Shown piece by piece: positions 18,131-27,592 of a DNA stretch of 64,000 nucleotides (its first letter is position 1; the number at the start of each line of letters is the position of its first letter). Position numbers and translations under genes: made by a program. The DNA comes from Corallococcus silvisoli (lineage in GTDB: Bacteria; Myxococcota; Myxococcia; Myxococcales; Myxococcaceae): the NCBI RefSeq assembly GCF_009909145.1, contig NZ_JAAAPJ010000014.1:186001-250000 (forward strand), given 5' to 3'. The notes beneath the pieces are model-generated. The model was not told where the DNA came from and searched no databases. It saw only the letters and a list, made by a program, of their open reading frames with translations.

Positions 18131-19050
18131 CAGACCTTCTCCGCCGCGACCCGGCCGAAGAGGCCGCCCGGCTTCACCAGCAGCACCAGGATGAGGAAGC
18201 CGAAGGCCACCGCGTCACGCCAGGTGCTGGCCGCGTAGCCCACGACGAACTCCTCCACCAGCCCCAGCAGCAGCGCGCCCACCACGGCGCCCGGCACGTT
18301 GCCGATGCCGCCGATGACCGCCGCCACGAAGGCCTTGAGGCCCACGTACAGGCCCATGAGGGGACTCACGGACGTGTCCTTGATGGCGTAGAGCAGGCCC
18401 GCGCCCGCCGCCAGCGCGCTGGAGAGCATGAACGTCAGCGCGATGATGCGGTCGGTGGGGATGCCCATCAGCGCCGCGGTGCGGTGGTCCCAGGACACCG
18501 CGCGCATCGCCTTGCCGAAGCGCGTCCGGTACACGAGGAACTGGAGCGCCGCCATCAGCCCCACCGCGATGAGGAAGCTGATGACCTGCCAGTTCCACAC
18601 CACCACGTCGCGGTCGCCCACGATGAACCACTCGCTCGGGACGATGACCTCCGGGAAGGCGCGCGGGGACGCGCCCGGCAGGAACCCGATGTCCAGCTGG
18701 AAGCCGTACGACAGCGCGAACGAGATGCCGATGGCGGTGATGAGCGCGGTGAGGCGCGGCTTCTCGCGCAGCGGGCGGTAGGCGAAGCGTTCGATGAGGA
18801 AGCCGAGCAGCGCGCACCCCACCATGGCCACCGCGAAGATGACGACCACGCCCCACAAGGACCGCTGCGCCTCTCGCCCGAGGGCGAAGGCGGTCGCGTA
18901 CCCCATGTAGACGCCGACCATCATCACGTCGCCATGGGCGAAGTTGATGAGCTTGAGGACGCCGTACACCATCGTGTAGCCCAGGGCGACCAGGGCGTAG
19001 ATGGTACCGGCGGCCAGACCGTTGATGAGGTGCTGGAGGAGCTGCGACAT
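18130..19050 (-). CDS. livH: branched-chain amino acid ABC transporter permease LivH
   Basis: 306 residues. The opening LLQHLINGLAAGTIYALVAL and the following GYTMVYGVLKLINFAHGD are the typical first helices of LivH. About eight membrane segments follow, with FVAAVIGGIGNVPGA near 235 as the conserved cytoplasmic loop that meets the ATPase. It lies 18 bases after the substrate-binding protein gene. Confidence 0.95.
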   Translation of the reverse strand: MSQLLQHLINGLAAGTIYALVALGYTMVYGVLKLINFAHGDVMMVGVYMGYATAFALGREAQRSLWGVVVIFAVAMVGCALLGFLIERFAYRPLREKPRLTALITAIGISFALSYGFQLDIGFLPGASPRAFPEVIVPSEWFIVGDRDVVVWNWQVISFLIAVGLMAALQFLVYRTRFGKAMRAVSWDHRTAALMGIPTDRIIALTFMLSSALAAGAGLLYAIKDTSVSPLMGLYVGLKAFVAAVIGGIGNVPGAVVGALLLGLVEEFVVGYAASTWRDAVAFGFLILVLLVKPGGLFGRVAAEKV

Positions 19051-19068
19051 GCCGGGGGAGGCCCTGAC

Positions 19069-20277
19069 TTACGGTGAGATGGTGGTGACGTAGGTGGACT
19101 TGCCGTCCTCGACCTTGAGGACGACGGCGGACTTCACGGCGTTGCGCTGGGCGTCCAGCGTGATGGTGCCCGCCACGCCCGGGAAGTCGCGCGTCTGCGC
19201 GATGGCCGCCCGCAGCGCGGGGCCGCTGGTGTCCGGGGCGCGCTTCAGCGCGTCGATGGCGACGCGCGCGGCGTCGTAGCCCAGCGCCGCGAGCGCGTCC
19301 GGCACCGCGCCGTTGTAGTCCGCCTTGTAGTCCGCGATGAACTTCTTCACGCGCGCATCCGGGTTGTCCGGCGAGTAGTGGTTGGAGAAGTAGCTGCCGT
19401 CGATGGCGCTGCCGCCCAGCTCGAACAGCTTCTCCGAATCCCAGCCGTCGCCGCCCATCAGCGGCACCTTCAGGCCCAGCTCGCGCGCCTGGCGGGCGAT
19501 GACGCCCACCTCGCTGTAGTAGCCCGGCACGTAGATGCCCTCCGGCTGCGTCTTCTTGATGGCGGTCAGCTGCGCGCGGTAGTCCGTGTCGCCCTGGCTG
19601 TAGCTCTCCGTGACGGTGATCTTCCCGCCCAGCTCCGCGAACTTCTGGCGGAACACCTCCGTGAGGCCAATGGAGTAGGCGCTCTTGTTGTCCTGGAGCA
19701 CCGCGACCTTGTTGAGCTTGAGGTTCTCCCGCGCGAACTTCGCCATCACGAAGCCCTGGAACGGGTCGATGAAGCAGACGCGGAAGATGTTGTCGCCCTT
19801 CGCCGTCACGGAGGGGTTGGTGGACGACGGGGTGATCATGGGCACGCCAGCCGCCTGCGCCTTCTCCGCCATGGCCAGCGAGCTGGAGCTGGCCACCTCG
19901 CCCAGGATGAGCACCACCTTGTCCTGGGTGATGAGCCGGGTGACGGCCTGCGCCGCCTCCTCGGGCTTGCTCTGGTCGTCATAGACGCGGACGACCAGCT
20001 TCTTGCCCTTCACCCCGCCCTCCGCGTTGGCCTCCTTGACCGCCAGCGCCACGCCGTTGCGGGTGGAGATGCCGAAGGTGGCCTGGCCGCCCGTCAGCGC
20101 GCCCACTTCGCCCAGGACGATGACGTCGTCGCCCACCGGGGGCGTGCCGCCCTGGGCCGGGGCCTGCGTCTGCGCCGGGGCCTGGCCTCCCGCCTCTCCC
20201 GTGGGCTGCGTCTTCTTCTCGCAAGCGGCCGCCAGGACGGCGAGCGCGGCGAGGAGCATCGGGGCAAGTCGTCGCAT
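19069..20277 (-). CDS. livK: branched-chain amino acid ABC transporter substrate-binding lipoprotein
   Basis: 402 residues from the ATG at 20277, with GGAGGAAG upstream; an ATG-like start 11 codons earlier is less well supported. The signal peptide ends in the lipobox LAAAC, followed by a Gln/Pro/Ala linker and a type I periplasmic binding fold (about 45-395) with GALTGGQATFGISTRNG, VRVYDDQSKPEEA, GEVASSSSLAMA and PMITPSSTNP. First gene of the operon; it delivers the amino acid to LivHM. The ligand could also be an amide or short peptide, as is common for this family. Confidence 0.93.
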   Translation of the reverse strand: MRRLAPMLLAALAVLAAACEKKTQPTGEAGGQAPAQTQAPAQGGTPPVGDDVIVLGEVGALTGGQATFGISTRNGVALAVKEANAEGGVKGKKLVVRVYDDQSKPEEAAQAVTRLITQDKVVLILGEVASSSSLAMAEKAQAAGVPMITPSSTNPSVTAKGDNIFRVCFIDPFQGFVMAKFARENLKLNKVAVLQDNKSAYSIGLTEVFRQKFAELGGKITVTESYSQGDTDYRAQLTAIKKTQPEGIYVPGYYSEVGVIARQARELGLKVPLMGGDGWDSEKLFELGGSAIDGSYFSNHYSPDNPDARVKKFIADYKADYNGAVPDALAALGYDAARVAIDALKRAPDTSGPALRAAIAQTRDFPGVAGTITLDAQRNAVKSAVVLKVEDGKSTYVTTISP

Positions 20278-20429
20278 GCGGGGGCTTCCTCCGGGGGAGA
20301 TGACGGGCAAAGCCCCGGTTTTCTAGGGGAGCCCTCCCCATGGGTCAAGCGCACAGCTCGCCACCCGAGTCCCGCGAACACCCCGGAACATCGCTGTCGC
20401 GAACCCGTTCCCACGCGCGGTGTGAGGGC

Positions 20430-20837
20430 TCACCCCCGCGAGGAAGGCCCTGGCTCCAGCCAGAAGCGCTCCCGGCCCGACGGGCCCCGGCGGATCCGCG
20501 GCGCGGCGCGGTCCAGCTCCCCGTCCTCCTGCTGGGACGCCACGTCCTCGCGCGTCAGGAGCTCCGCGGCGGTCGAAGGCGCCTCGCCGTCCGGCCACCA
20601 GACGGGCTCCAGGTCGAAGGAGCGAGGCGGCCAGGGAGCGGGGGTTGGACCGGACTCCACGTGGACCGGGGCGCGGCGGAGCAGGAGCCTGCCGGCCACC
20701 AGCATCCCCACGACGCCGGCCGTCCACCCGAGTCCCCAGCCCGGGCTCCGTCGCCTGGCGACACGCTGGGCGTGCCTCCGGCGCCAGCGCGCGCCGCTCC
20801 TCCGCCGCCACCCGGGGCCTGGACTGGTGCCGCGCAT
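20430..20837 (-). CDS. small single-pass membrane protein, unknown
   Basis: 135 residues. A very basic N terminus (many Arg) is followed by one hydrophobic helix (GWTAGVVGMLVAGRLLL, about 35-52), then an acidic, Pro/Trp-containing tail. By the positive-inside rule the N terminus would be cytoplasmic. GGAAGGAG lies 6 bases before the ATG, the main reason to accept it among several overlapping frames. No family is recognised. It is isolated between the liv operon and the DUF2382 gene. Confidence 0.55.
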   Translation of the reverse strand: MRGTSPGPGWRRRSGARWRRRHAQRVARRRSPGWGLGWTAGVVGMLVAGRLLLRRAPVHVESGPTPAPWPPRSFDLEPVWWPDGEAPSTAAELLTREDVASQQEDGELDRAAPRIRRGPSGRERFWLEPGPSSRG

Positions 20838-21195
20838 CGAGGGCTCCTTCCACGCGGGGCCGGGACATCCGGGCTCGCGCCCACACGGTGGGGCGCGGGG
20901 GCCCTGACGGCCAGCATGGGGGCGGGGCGCGCGGGCCCTGCACGCTCGGTGTCCGGACAGGAGGCGGGGAGGCGCGGCCAGGGGCCTTGAGAACGGCGTG
21001 CGGCGTGCCGAGCCCCCGGATCATCCAGGCTCAGGGGTTTCCATGTCCATCACTGGACGCACTTTCCTGGTGATGGCCGTGGCGGGCACCTCGCGTCCCT
21101 TCCCCCAAGGAGCCCCTACTCAGCGCGACGGACGACAGCGGCGCTCCGCTTCCGACCACATCCGACCCGACGTGAAGGCACAAGGAGCCAAGTCC
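20838..21195. promoter_or_regulatory. divergent intergenic region before the DUF2382 gene
   Basis: About 360 bases with no supportable gene. It should hold the promoter of the DUF2171/DUF2382 gene and that of the small membrane protein. No clear -35/-10 box or sigma-54 site was recognised. Frames on both strands here are GC-driven. Confidence 0.35.
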
Positions 21196-22044
21196 ATGAT
21201 GATCAAGCGCAGCGACATCAAGGAAGGGATGACGGTCAAGAGCATCGACGGCGAGAAGCTGGGCAAGGTGTTCGCCGTGAGCGATGGCGAGTTCCACATC
21301 GAGAAGGGCATGTTCTTCCCGAAGGACTACCTGGTCCGCTACGCGGAGGTGAGCGACATCCGCAACGGGGAGATCTACCTCAACCACGGCCGCGAGGCGC
21401 TGAGCGGGCTCGCGGACGGCGGCACGCTGGCGGGCCAGGGCAACGGCGCCCTGGGCGCGACGGCGGCGACGGCGGGAGGCATTGGCGCGGGCCTGAAGAC
21501 AGGCGCCCAGAAGACGGTCGAGGTCACCCGGACGGGCGCGGAGAAGGTGGGCCTCCGGGAGCGCGAGCTGCGCACCGACGTGCGAGGCACCGAGCGCATC
21601 GCGAGCGACGACGTCACGCTGCGCACCCACCACGAGGAGCTGGGCGTCCAGAAGCGTGAGCGCCGGGCGGGCGAGGCCCAGGTGAGGAAGATCGTCGTGG
21701 AGGAGATGAAGTCCGTGGAGGTCCCCCTGCGCCACGAGGAGGTGGAGGTGGTGCGCCGCGCGGTGAAGGACAGCACGCCCGACGACCGGGCGGAGTTCCG
21801 CGAGGAGACCATCCGCATCCCCCTGAGCGCGGAGGAGGCGGAGCTCACCAAGCGCGCGTACACGGACGAGGAGATCACCATCCACAAGCGCCCCATCGAG
21901 GAGCGCCGCCGCATGGAGGGCCGCGTCCGCCACGAGGAGCTGGGCGGCGTGGAGGTGGTCCGCACCGAGGCCGACCTGGACGAGGAGACGCGTCGCACCG
22001 GCTACAGCGCGAACCCGGAGGTCGATCCGCTCAAGCGCACCTAG
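21196..22044 (+). CDS. DUF2171 + DUF2382 (YsnF/AvaK-like) stress protein
   Basis: 282 residues from the second-best ATG pair (21196/21199); GGAG is 8 bases upstream. Residues 1-75 form a PRC-barrel-like DUF2171 domain (IKEGMTVKSIDGEKLGKVF, then FHIEKGMFFPKDYLVRY). A Gly/Ala linker follows, then a DUF2382 domain (about 120-265) of alternating charged strands (RTHHEELGVQKRER, VEVPLRHEEVEVVRR, EEITIHKRPIEER). The family is linked to general stress in other bacteria, with no known biochemical activity. It has no signal peptide or membrane helix and is likely cytoplasmic. Confidence 0.88.
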   Translation: MMIKRSDIKEGMTVKSIDGEKLGKVFAVSDGEFHIEKGMFFPKDYLVRYAEVSDIRNGEIYLNHGREALSGLADGGTLAGQGNGALGATAATAGGIGAGLKTGAQKTVEVTRTGAEKVGLRERELRTDVRGTERIASDDVTLRTHHEELGVQKRERRAGEAQVRKIVVEEMKSVEVPLRHEEVEVVRRAVKDSTPDDRAEFREETIRIPLSAEEAELTKRAYTDEEITIHKRPIEERRRMEGRVRHEELGGVEVVRTEADLDEETRRTGYSANPEVDPLKRT

Positions 22045-22077
22045 CGCCGGACGACGAACGGCCCCCCTTGTGCTCCG

Positions 22078-22118
22078 CCCCCGCATGCCGCGCTTTCTTC
22101 GCGCGCGGTGTGCGGGGG
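22078..22118. terminator. bidirectional terminator-like hairpin
   Basis: CCCCCGCA (22078-22085) pairs with TGCGGGGG (22111-22118), and an inner CCGCGC/GCGCGG stem (22088-22093, 22103-22108) encloses a TTTCTT-containing loop. It lies between convergent stops at 22044 and 22125. Confidence 0.55.
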
Positions 22119-22124
22119 GGGTGC

Positions 22125-23615
22125 TCACCGCCCGCCTCTCTGGCGGGAGGCCGGCGTCGCGCGGGTGGGCAGCTCCCGCGCCCGGTCCACGACGGCGGTC
22201 TCCAGCCGCTGCGATTCGCGAAGCCGCTCCGGGAAGAGCCGGGCCGTCAGGGCCGCCAGCGCCGTGTCGCGCGCGGGGGGACACGCGGCCGTCAGGCGAT
22301 CCGCCATGGCGTGGGCGCTGTCGAAGCGGGACTCGGGGGCCTTGGACAGCGCCACCGACAGCACGTTCCACAGCGGCACCGGCACCTCGGCGGGCCGCAT
22401 CAGCTTCTCCTGGCAGATGGCCTTCATCGTGGCCAGCTCGTCTTCGCGCTCGAAGGCCCTGCGGCCGGTGAGGGCCTGGTAGAGGATGAGCCCCATGGAG
22501 AACAGGTCGCTTCGCGCGTCCAGCCGCTGGCCCAGCGCCTGCTCCGGGGACATGTAGAGCGGCTTGCCCTTCACGATGCCCGGCAGCGTCACCGTGCGCT
22601 GCGCGCGCACCTTGGCCACGCCGAAGTCCAGCACCTTCACCTGTCCGTCGAAGGCCACCATCAGGTTGTGCGGCGACAGGTCGCGGTGCACCAGGTCCAT
22701 GGGCGCGCCGTCCTCCCCCCGGAGCGCGTGCGCGGCGTGCAGCCCCATCAGCGCCTGCGACACCACGGCGGACGCCACCGCGGGCTCCAGCGGCCCCTTG
22801 AGCGCGCGCAGCAGCCGGTCCAGGTCCACGCCGTTCACCAGCTCCATGGCCATGTAGTACGCGCCCTGCGCCTCGCCGAAGTCGTAGACGTGCACGAGGT
22901 TGGGGTGCGACAGCCGCAGGCCGATGCGCGCCTCGTCCAGGAACTGCTGCACCATCTCCGGCTGCGCCGTCAGGTGCGGCAGGATGCGCTTGAGCGCCAC
23001 CAGCCGCCCCAGCCCCTCCGGCCCGCGCGTGCGCGCGACGAGCACCTGCGCCATGCCGCCCGTGCCCAGGGGTTTGACGACCTCGTAGCGGCCAATGCGC
23101 CCGCGGTGGACGGGCGTGCCCTCCACGTCCAGGTCGTCCAGCCGCTCCAGCGGCCCCCGCCCGTCCGTCAACGCCAGGAAGGACAGCACCGCGGAGTCCA
23201 GCTGTTCGCCAATCGCCTCCACCAGCCCCATCACCCGCGCGCCGCCGTCCTCGAAGGCGCCCTCCACCACCAGCCCCAGCCCGCCCAGGTTCAGCCGCCC
23301 CAGGGTGAGCTGCTGGCAGAAGAGCATCCGGCCCTCCCCCAACCGCTTCGGGCCGCTCCAGTGCGCCGCCTCGAAGACGTCCACGCCCAGCTCCCCCAGC
23401 ACCCGCGTCAGCACCGGCCCGCGCGTGCCCCGGAGGGACACGAAGCCCGCCCGCGCGTGCACCATCCGGGCGCACTGCGTGAGGAACACGTCCAGCCCTG
23501 TGTCGAGGTCCAGCCCCCGCTCCAGGCAGTCCTCGAGGATGTCATCGGCCATCCGGTTCACGGCCGTCAGGCCGCGCAGGAAGGCGAGCTCTTCTTCCGG
23601 GGATTGGAAAGCCAC
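22125..23615 (-). CDS. Ser/Thr protein kinase with N-terminal GAF-like domain
   Basis: 496 residues. Residues about 1-150 look like a GAF-type sensor region (alternating hydrophobic strands, LSFLALTDG at its end). The kinase domain runs about 177-440: glycine loop GTGGMAQV (184-191), Lys209 in VALKRI, catalytic HRDLSPHN (310-317), DFG (330-332) and APE-like MSPEQALG. All key residues are present, so it should be active. No membrane helix was seen. HRDLSPHN rather than HRDLKPxN is a variant common in myxobacterial kinases. The substrate is unknown. Confidence 0.92.
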   Translation of the reverse strand: MAFQSPEEELAFLRGLTAVNRMADDILEDCLERGLDLDTGLDVFLTQCARMVHARAGFVSLRGTRGPVLTRVLGELGVDVFEAAHWSGPKRLGEGRMLFCQQLTLGRLNLGGLGLVVEGAFEDGGARVMGLVEAIGEQLDSAVLSFLALTDGRGPLERLDDLDVEGTPVHRGRIGRYEVVKPLGTGGMAQVLVARTRGPEGLGRLVALKRILPHLTAQPEMVQQFLDEARIGLRLSHPNLVHVYDFGEAQGAYYMAMELVNGVDLDRLLRALKGPLEPAVASAVVSQALMGLHAAHALRGEDGAPMDLVHRDLSPHNLMVAFDGQVKVLDFGVAKVRAQRTVTLPGIVKGKPLYMSPEQALGQRLDARSDLFSMGLILYQALTGRRAFEREDELATMKAICQEKLMRPAEVPVPLWNVLSVALSKAPESRFDSAHAMADRLTAACPPARDTALAALTARLFPERLRESQRLETAVVDRARELPTRATPASRQRGGR

Positions 23616-23668
23616 GCACCCATCAATACCCGAAAATCCAGCGCAATGAAGCGCCCCGAAGTTCAGGG

Positions 23669-23971
23669 TCAGACGCGCTCGCGGTCGATGCGCGCCACGG
23701 TGGGCAGGCGCTCCGGCAGTTCGGAGCTGGAGCGGGCGAGGCTGGGGCGCTCCAGCAGGCCGTGCAGCTCCAGCATGTGCTCCAGGTGCACCACCCGGGC
23801 GCGCAGCGCCTCCAGGTCACTGGAGGCGGCCCCGTGGACCTGGGCCTCGCGGACGCGCAGCCAGGCGTCCACGAGGGGCTTGAGGGCGAAACGCAGCGTG
23901 AGGCCCAGGAATGGGATGCCGACGACCATGGCCGTGACGAGGATGGTCACGATGGCTTCTTGGGTCTGCAT
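23669..23971 (-). CDS. small membrane-anchored coiled-coil protein, unknown
   Basis: 100 residues from the ATG at 23971. One hydrophobic N-terminal helix (AIVTILVTAMVVGIPFLGLTLRFAL) is followed by a probable coiled coil (LEALRARVVHLEHMLELHGLLE) and a short basic tail. The layout resembles PspB-like or divisome accessory proteins, but no family is recognised. It sits between the kinase and dnaK genes on the same strand. Confidence 0.6.
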   Translation of the reverse strand: MQTQEAIVTILVTAMVVGIPFLGLTLRFALKPLVDAWLRVREAQVHGAASSDLEALRARVVHLEHMLELHGLLERPSLARSSSELPERLPTVARIDRERV

Positions 23972-24082
23972 GACGGAGGCTCCGGGGGACGGAAGAGAAG
24001 TGGGGTCCCCCAGGCCTACGCGCATGGGGGCCGGACGATTGCGTCGCCCGGCACCGGCCGCCCCCGCCGGGGGGCGGAGGCG

Positions 24083-25912
<1,830 letters not shown>

Positions 25913-25914
25913 GA

Positions 25915-26748
25915 CTACTGACTCCCCCCGGAGGAACTCTCGGAATCCGCGGATGCCGCGCCGCCGCCCTCGACCGCTGCTTCGGTGGACGCGGGCGCGG
26001 CGGGCGCGGGCGCCGCGGCGGCCTCCGGCGCACGGGCGACCACGACCATCGCGGGACGCACCAGCCGGTCGTTGAGGTTGAAGCCGCGCGTCACTTCATA
26101 GACGACGTGGCCCGCCGGGACGTCGGCGGTCTCCACCTGCTGGATGGCCTCGTGCAGGCGCGGGTCGAAGGGCAGCCCCTTGGCGCTGAAGCCCTTCACG
26201 CCGTGGCGGGCGAGCGCGTCCTCGAAGGACTTGCGCGTCATGGCCACGCCCTTCTGGAAGCTGTCGAAGTCGGTGGACTTGCCCGCGGCGTCGAGCGCGC
26301 GGTCCATGTTGTCCACGACGGGGAGCAGGTCCTTGAGGAGCTTCTCCACGCCGAACTTCTGGACGTCCTCCTTCTCCTTCTGCGCGCGCTTGCGGTAGTT
26401 CTCCAGGTCCGCGGCGGACCGCAGCGCGCGCTCCTGGAAGTCCTTGGCGCGCTCGTGCGCCTCCTTCAGGCGCTCCAGCGTCTCGCGGGCCTTCGCCTGG
26501 CTGAACTCCAGCTGCGCGCGCAGCGACTCCACCTCCTGGCGGAGCGCGGCCGCGTCCTCGGTGGGGGGAGCGACTTCGGGGGTGGGGGCGGGGTCGTCGG
26601 CGGGCGGGGCGGAGACGTCCAGCTCCACCTCCACGCCCGCGTTGTCCCCGTCATGGTCCAGCCGACGCTCGACGCTGCGAACCGCGTCGTCGATCACGTC
26701 CTGCCCGATGTCCGTCTGGATGCTGCCCTTGTCATTGGTACCCGACAC
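25915..26748 (-). CDS. grpE: nucleotide exchange factor GrpE
   Basis: 277 residues from a GTG at 26748 (VSGTNDKGS...); a TTG 12 codons upstream is a weaker alternative. A long, acidic N-terminal extension with Pro/Ala linker precedes a coiled coil (about 75-145; LREEVESL-type heptads, then LRSAADLENYRKRAQKEKE, the GrpE signature). The C-terminal beta-domain (about 180-250) contains GVKGFSAKGLPFDPRLHEAI. GrpE dimers release ADP from DnaK. The Ala/Pro/Ser-rich C-terminal tail is unusual in length. No CIRCE operator was seen upstream. Confidence 0.93.
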   Translation of the reverse strand: MSGTNDKGSIQTDIGQDVIDDAVRSVERRLDHDGDNAGVEVELDVSAPPADDPAPTPEVAPPTEDAAALRQEVESLRAQLEFSQAKARETLERLKEAHERAKDFQERALRSAADLENYRKRAQKEKEDVQKFGVEKLLKDLLPVVDNMDRALDAAGKSTDFDSFQKGVAMTRKSFEDALARHGVKGFSAKGLPFDPRLHEAIQQVETADVPAGHVVYEVTRGFNLNDRLVRPAMVVVARAPEAAAAPAPAAPASTEAAVEGGGAASADSESSSGGSQ

Positions 26749-26855
26749 GGCGCGCACTATCTCACGCACCGGGGAGCGATCCAACAGGACCCAAGGGGGG
26801 CACGCGGGTCCGTGCCCGGCATGCGGGCAGGCCCGGCTTCATGCGCAACGGAACT

Positions 26856-27350
26856 TCACGCTCCTGGCGCGGGTTTCTTGCGGCCCAGCGTTTTCTTGGA
26901 AGCCGATTTCTTCGTGGCCCGGGCGCCCTTGGGCGCGGGGGCGGAAGCGCCTGCGGTCTTCTTCTTGCGGCCAATGGACTTGTTCGCGGCCTTCGTCGCG
27001 CTGGAGGCCTTGGCGCGGGCGGGGCGCTCCGCCGGGGGCGGCTCCGAGGCGGATTCGGAGGCGGCGGGCGGGGTGGCGGAGGCGCTGGAGCCGGGCTTGA
27101 AGGCCTCCTCCACGGTGGTCTCCACGCGACGCACGGCGGTCTCGATCTTCTCCGCGGCGGTCTTGGTGGTGGCGGTGGCCCAGGTGCGCAGTTGCACGAG
27201 GCCCTCCTTCACCTTGGCCTGCTTCTCCGGATCCTTCACTTCCTTGAGCAGGCGTTCAGCCTCGCCGCGCAGGTCGTCCGTGGTGCGCTTGAGGTCCTCG
27301 CCGGTGCGCTTGAGGAAGTCCATCAACTGCCTGTCCCACTTCTCGGCCAT
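26856..27350 (-). CDS. coiled-coil protein with histone H1-like basic tail
   Basis: 164 residues from the ATG at 27350, which has GGAGGAGA 6-9 bases upstream. The N-terminal half (about 1-85) is helical and charged (WDRQLMDFLKRTGEDLKRTTDDLRG). The C-terminal half is low-complexity Ala/Pro/Lys with repeated basic clusters (IGRKKKTAG, ATKKSASKKTLGRKK), like histone H1 tails found in some bacterial nucleoid proteins. It could bind DNA or RNA; the N-terminal domain is not recognised. It is located just upstream of grpE-dnaK on the same strand. Confidence 0.72.
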   Translation of the reverse strand: MAEKWDRQLMDFLKRTGEDLKRTTDDLRGEAERLLKEVKDPEKQAKVKEGLVQLRTWATATTKTAAEKIETAVRRVETTVEEAFKPGSSASATPPAASESASEPPPAERPARAKASSATKAANKSIGRKKKTAGASAPAPKGARATKKSASKKTLGRKKPAPGA

Positions 27351-27592
27351 GACGCGTCTCCTCCGTCTGCTCGTCCCCATCCAACAGCACGTCCGACAGG
27401 AGCGCAAAGCCTTCCGCCCTGTCCAGACAGGACGGCGGAGCGCGCCATCCATTGCCATGTGGCGTTGCGTCAGAAGCCCCCTGGGGCCGCAAGCTGGGGG
27501 ACGCGCGACAGTTGGATGTCAGACACGTTACAGTGCGTGCCCTCTTCCGGGAAGGCGCCCTGAGGGCGCTCCCGGTGCTGGAGCGTTCTTCT

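Noticed and set aside
20323..21024. Long minus-strand frame overlapping the small membrane protein
   Set aside because: It is Arg/Pro/Gly-rich, has no ribosome site and no family-like segment; the 20430-20837 frame with GGAAGGAG is better supported.
21031..23475. Very long minus-strand frame across the DUF2382 and kinase genes
   Set aside because: It crosses two real genes on different strands, is low-complexity Ala/Gly/Arg, and shows no domain.
26749..26855. CIRCE (HrcA) operator upstream of grpE-dnaK
   Set aside because: No TTAGCACTC-N9-GAGTGCTAA-like sequence is visible; another control is likely.
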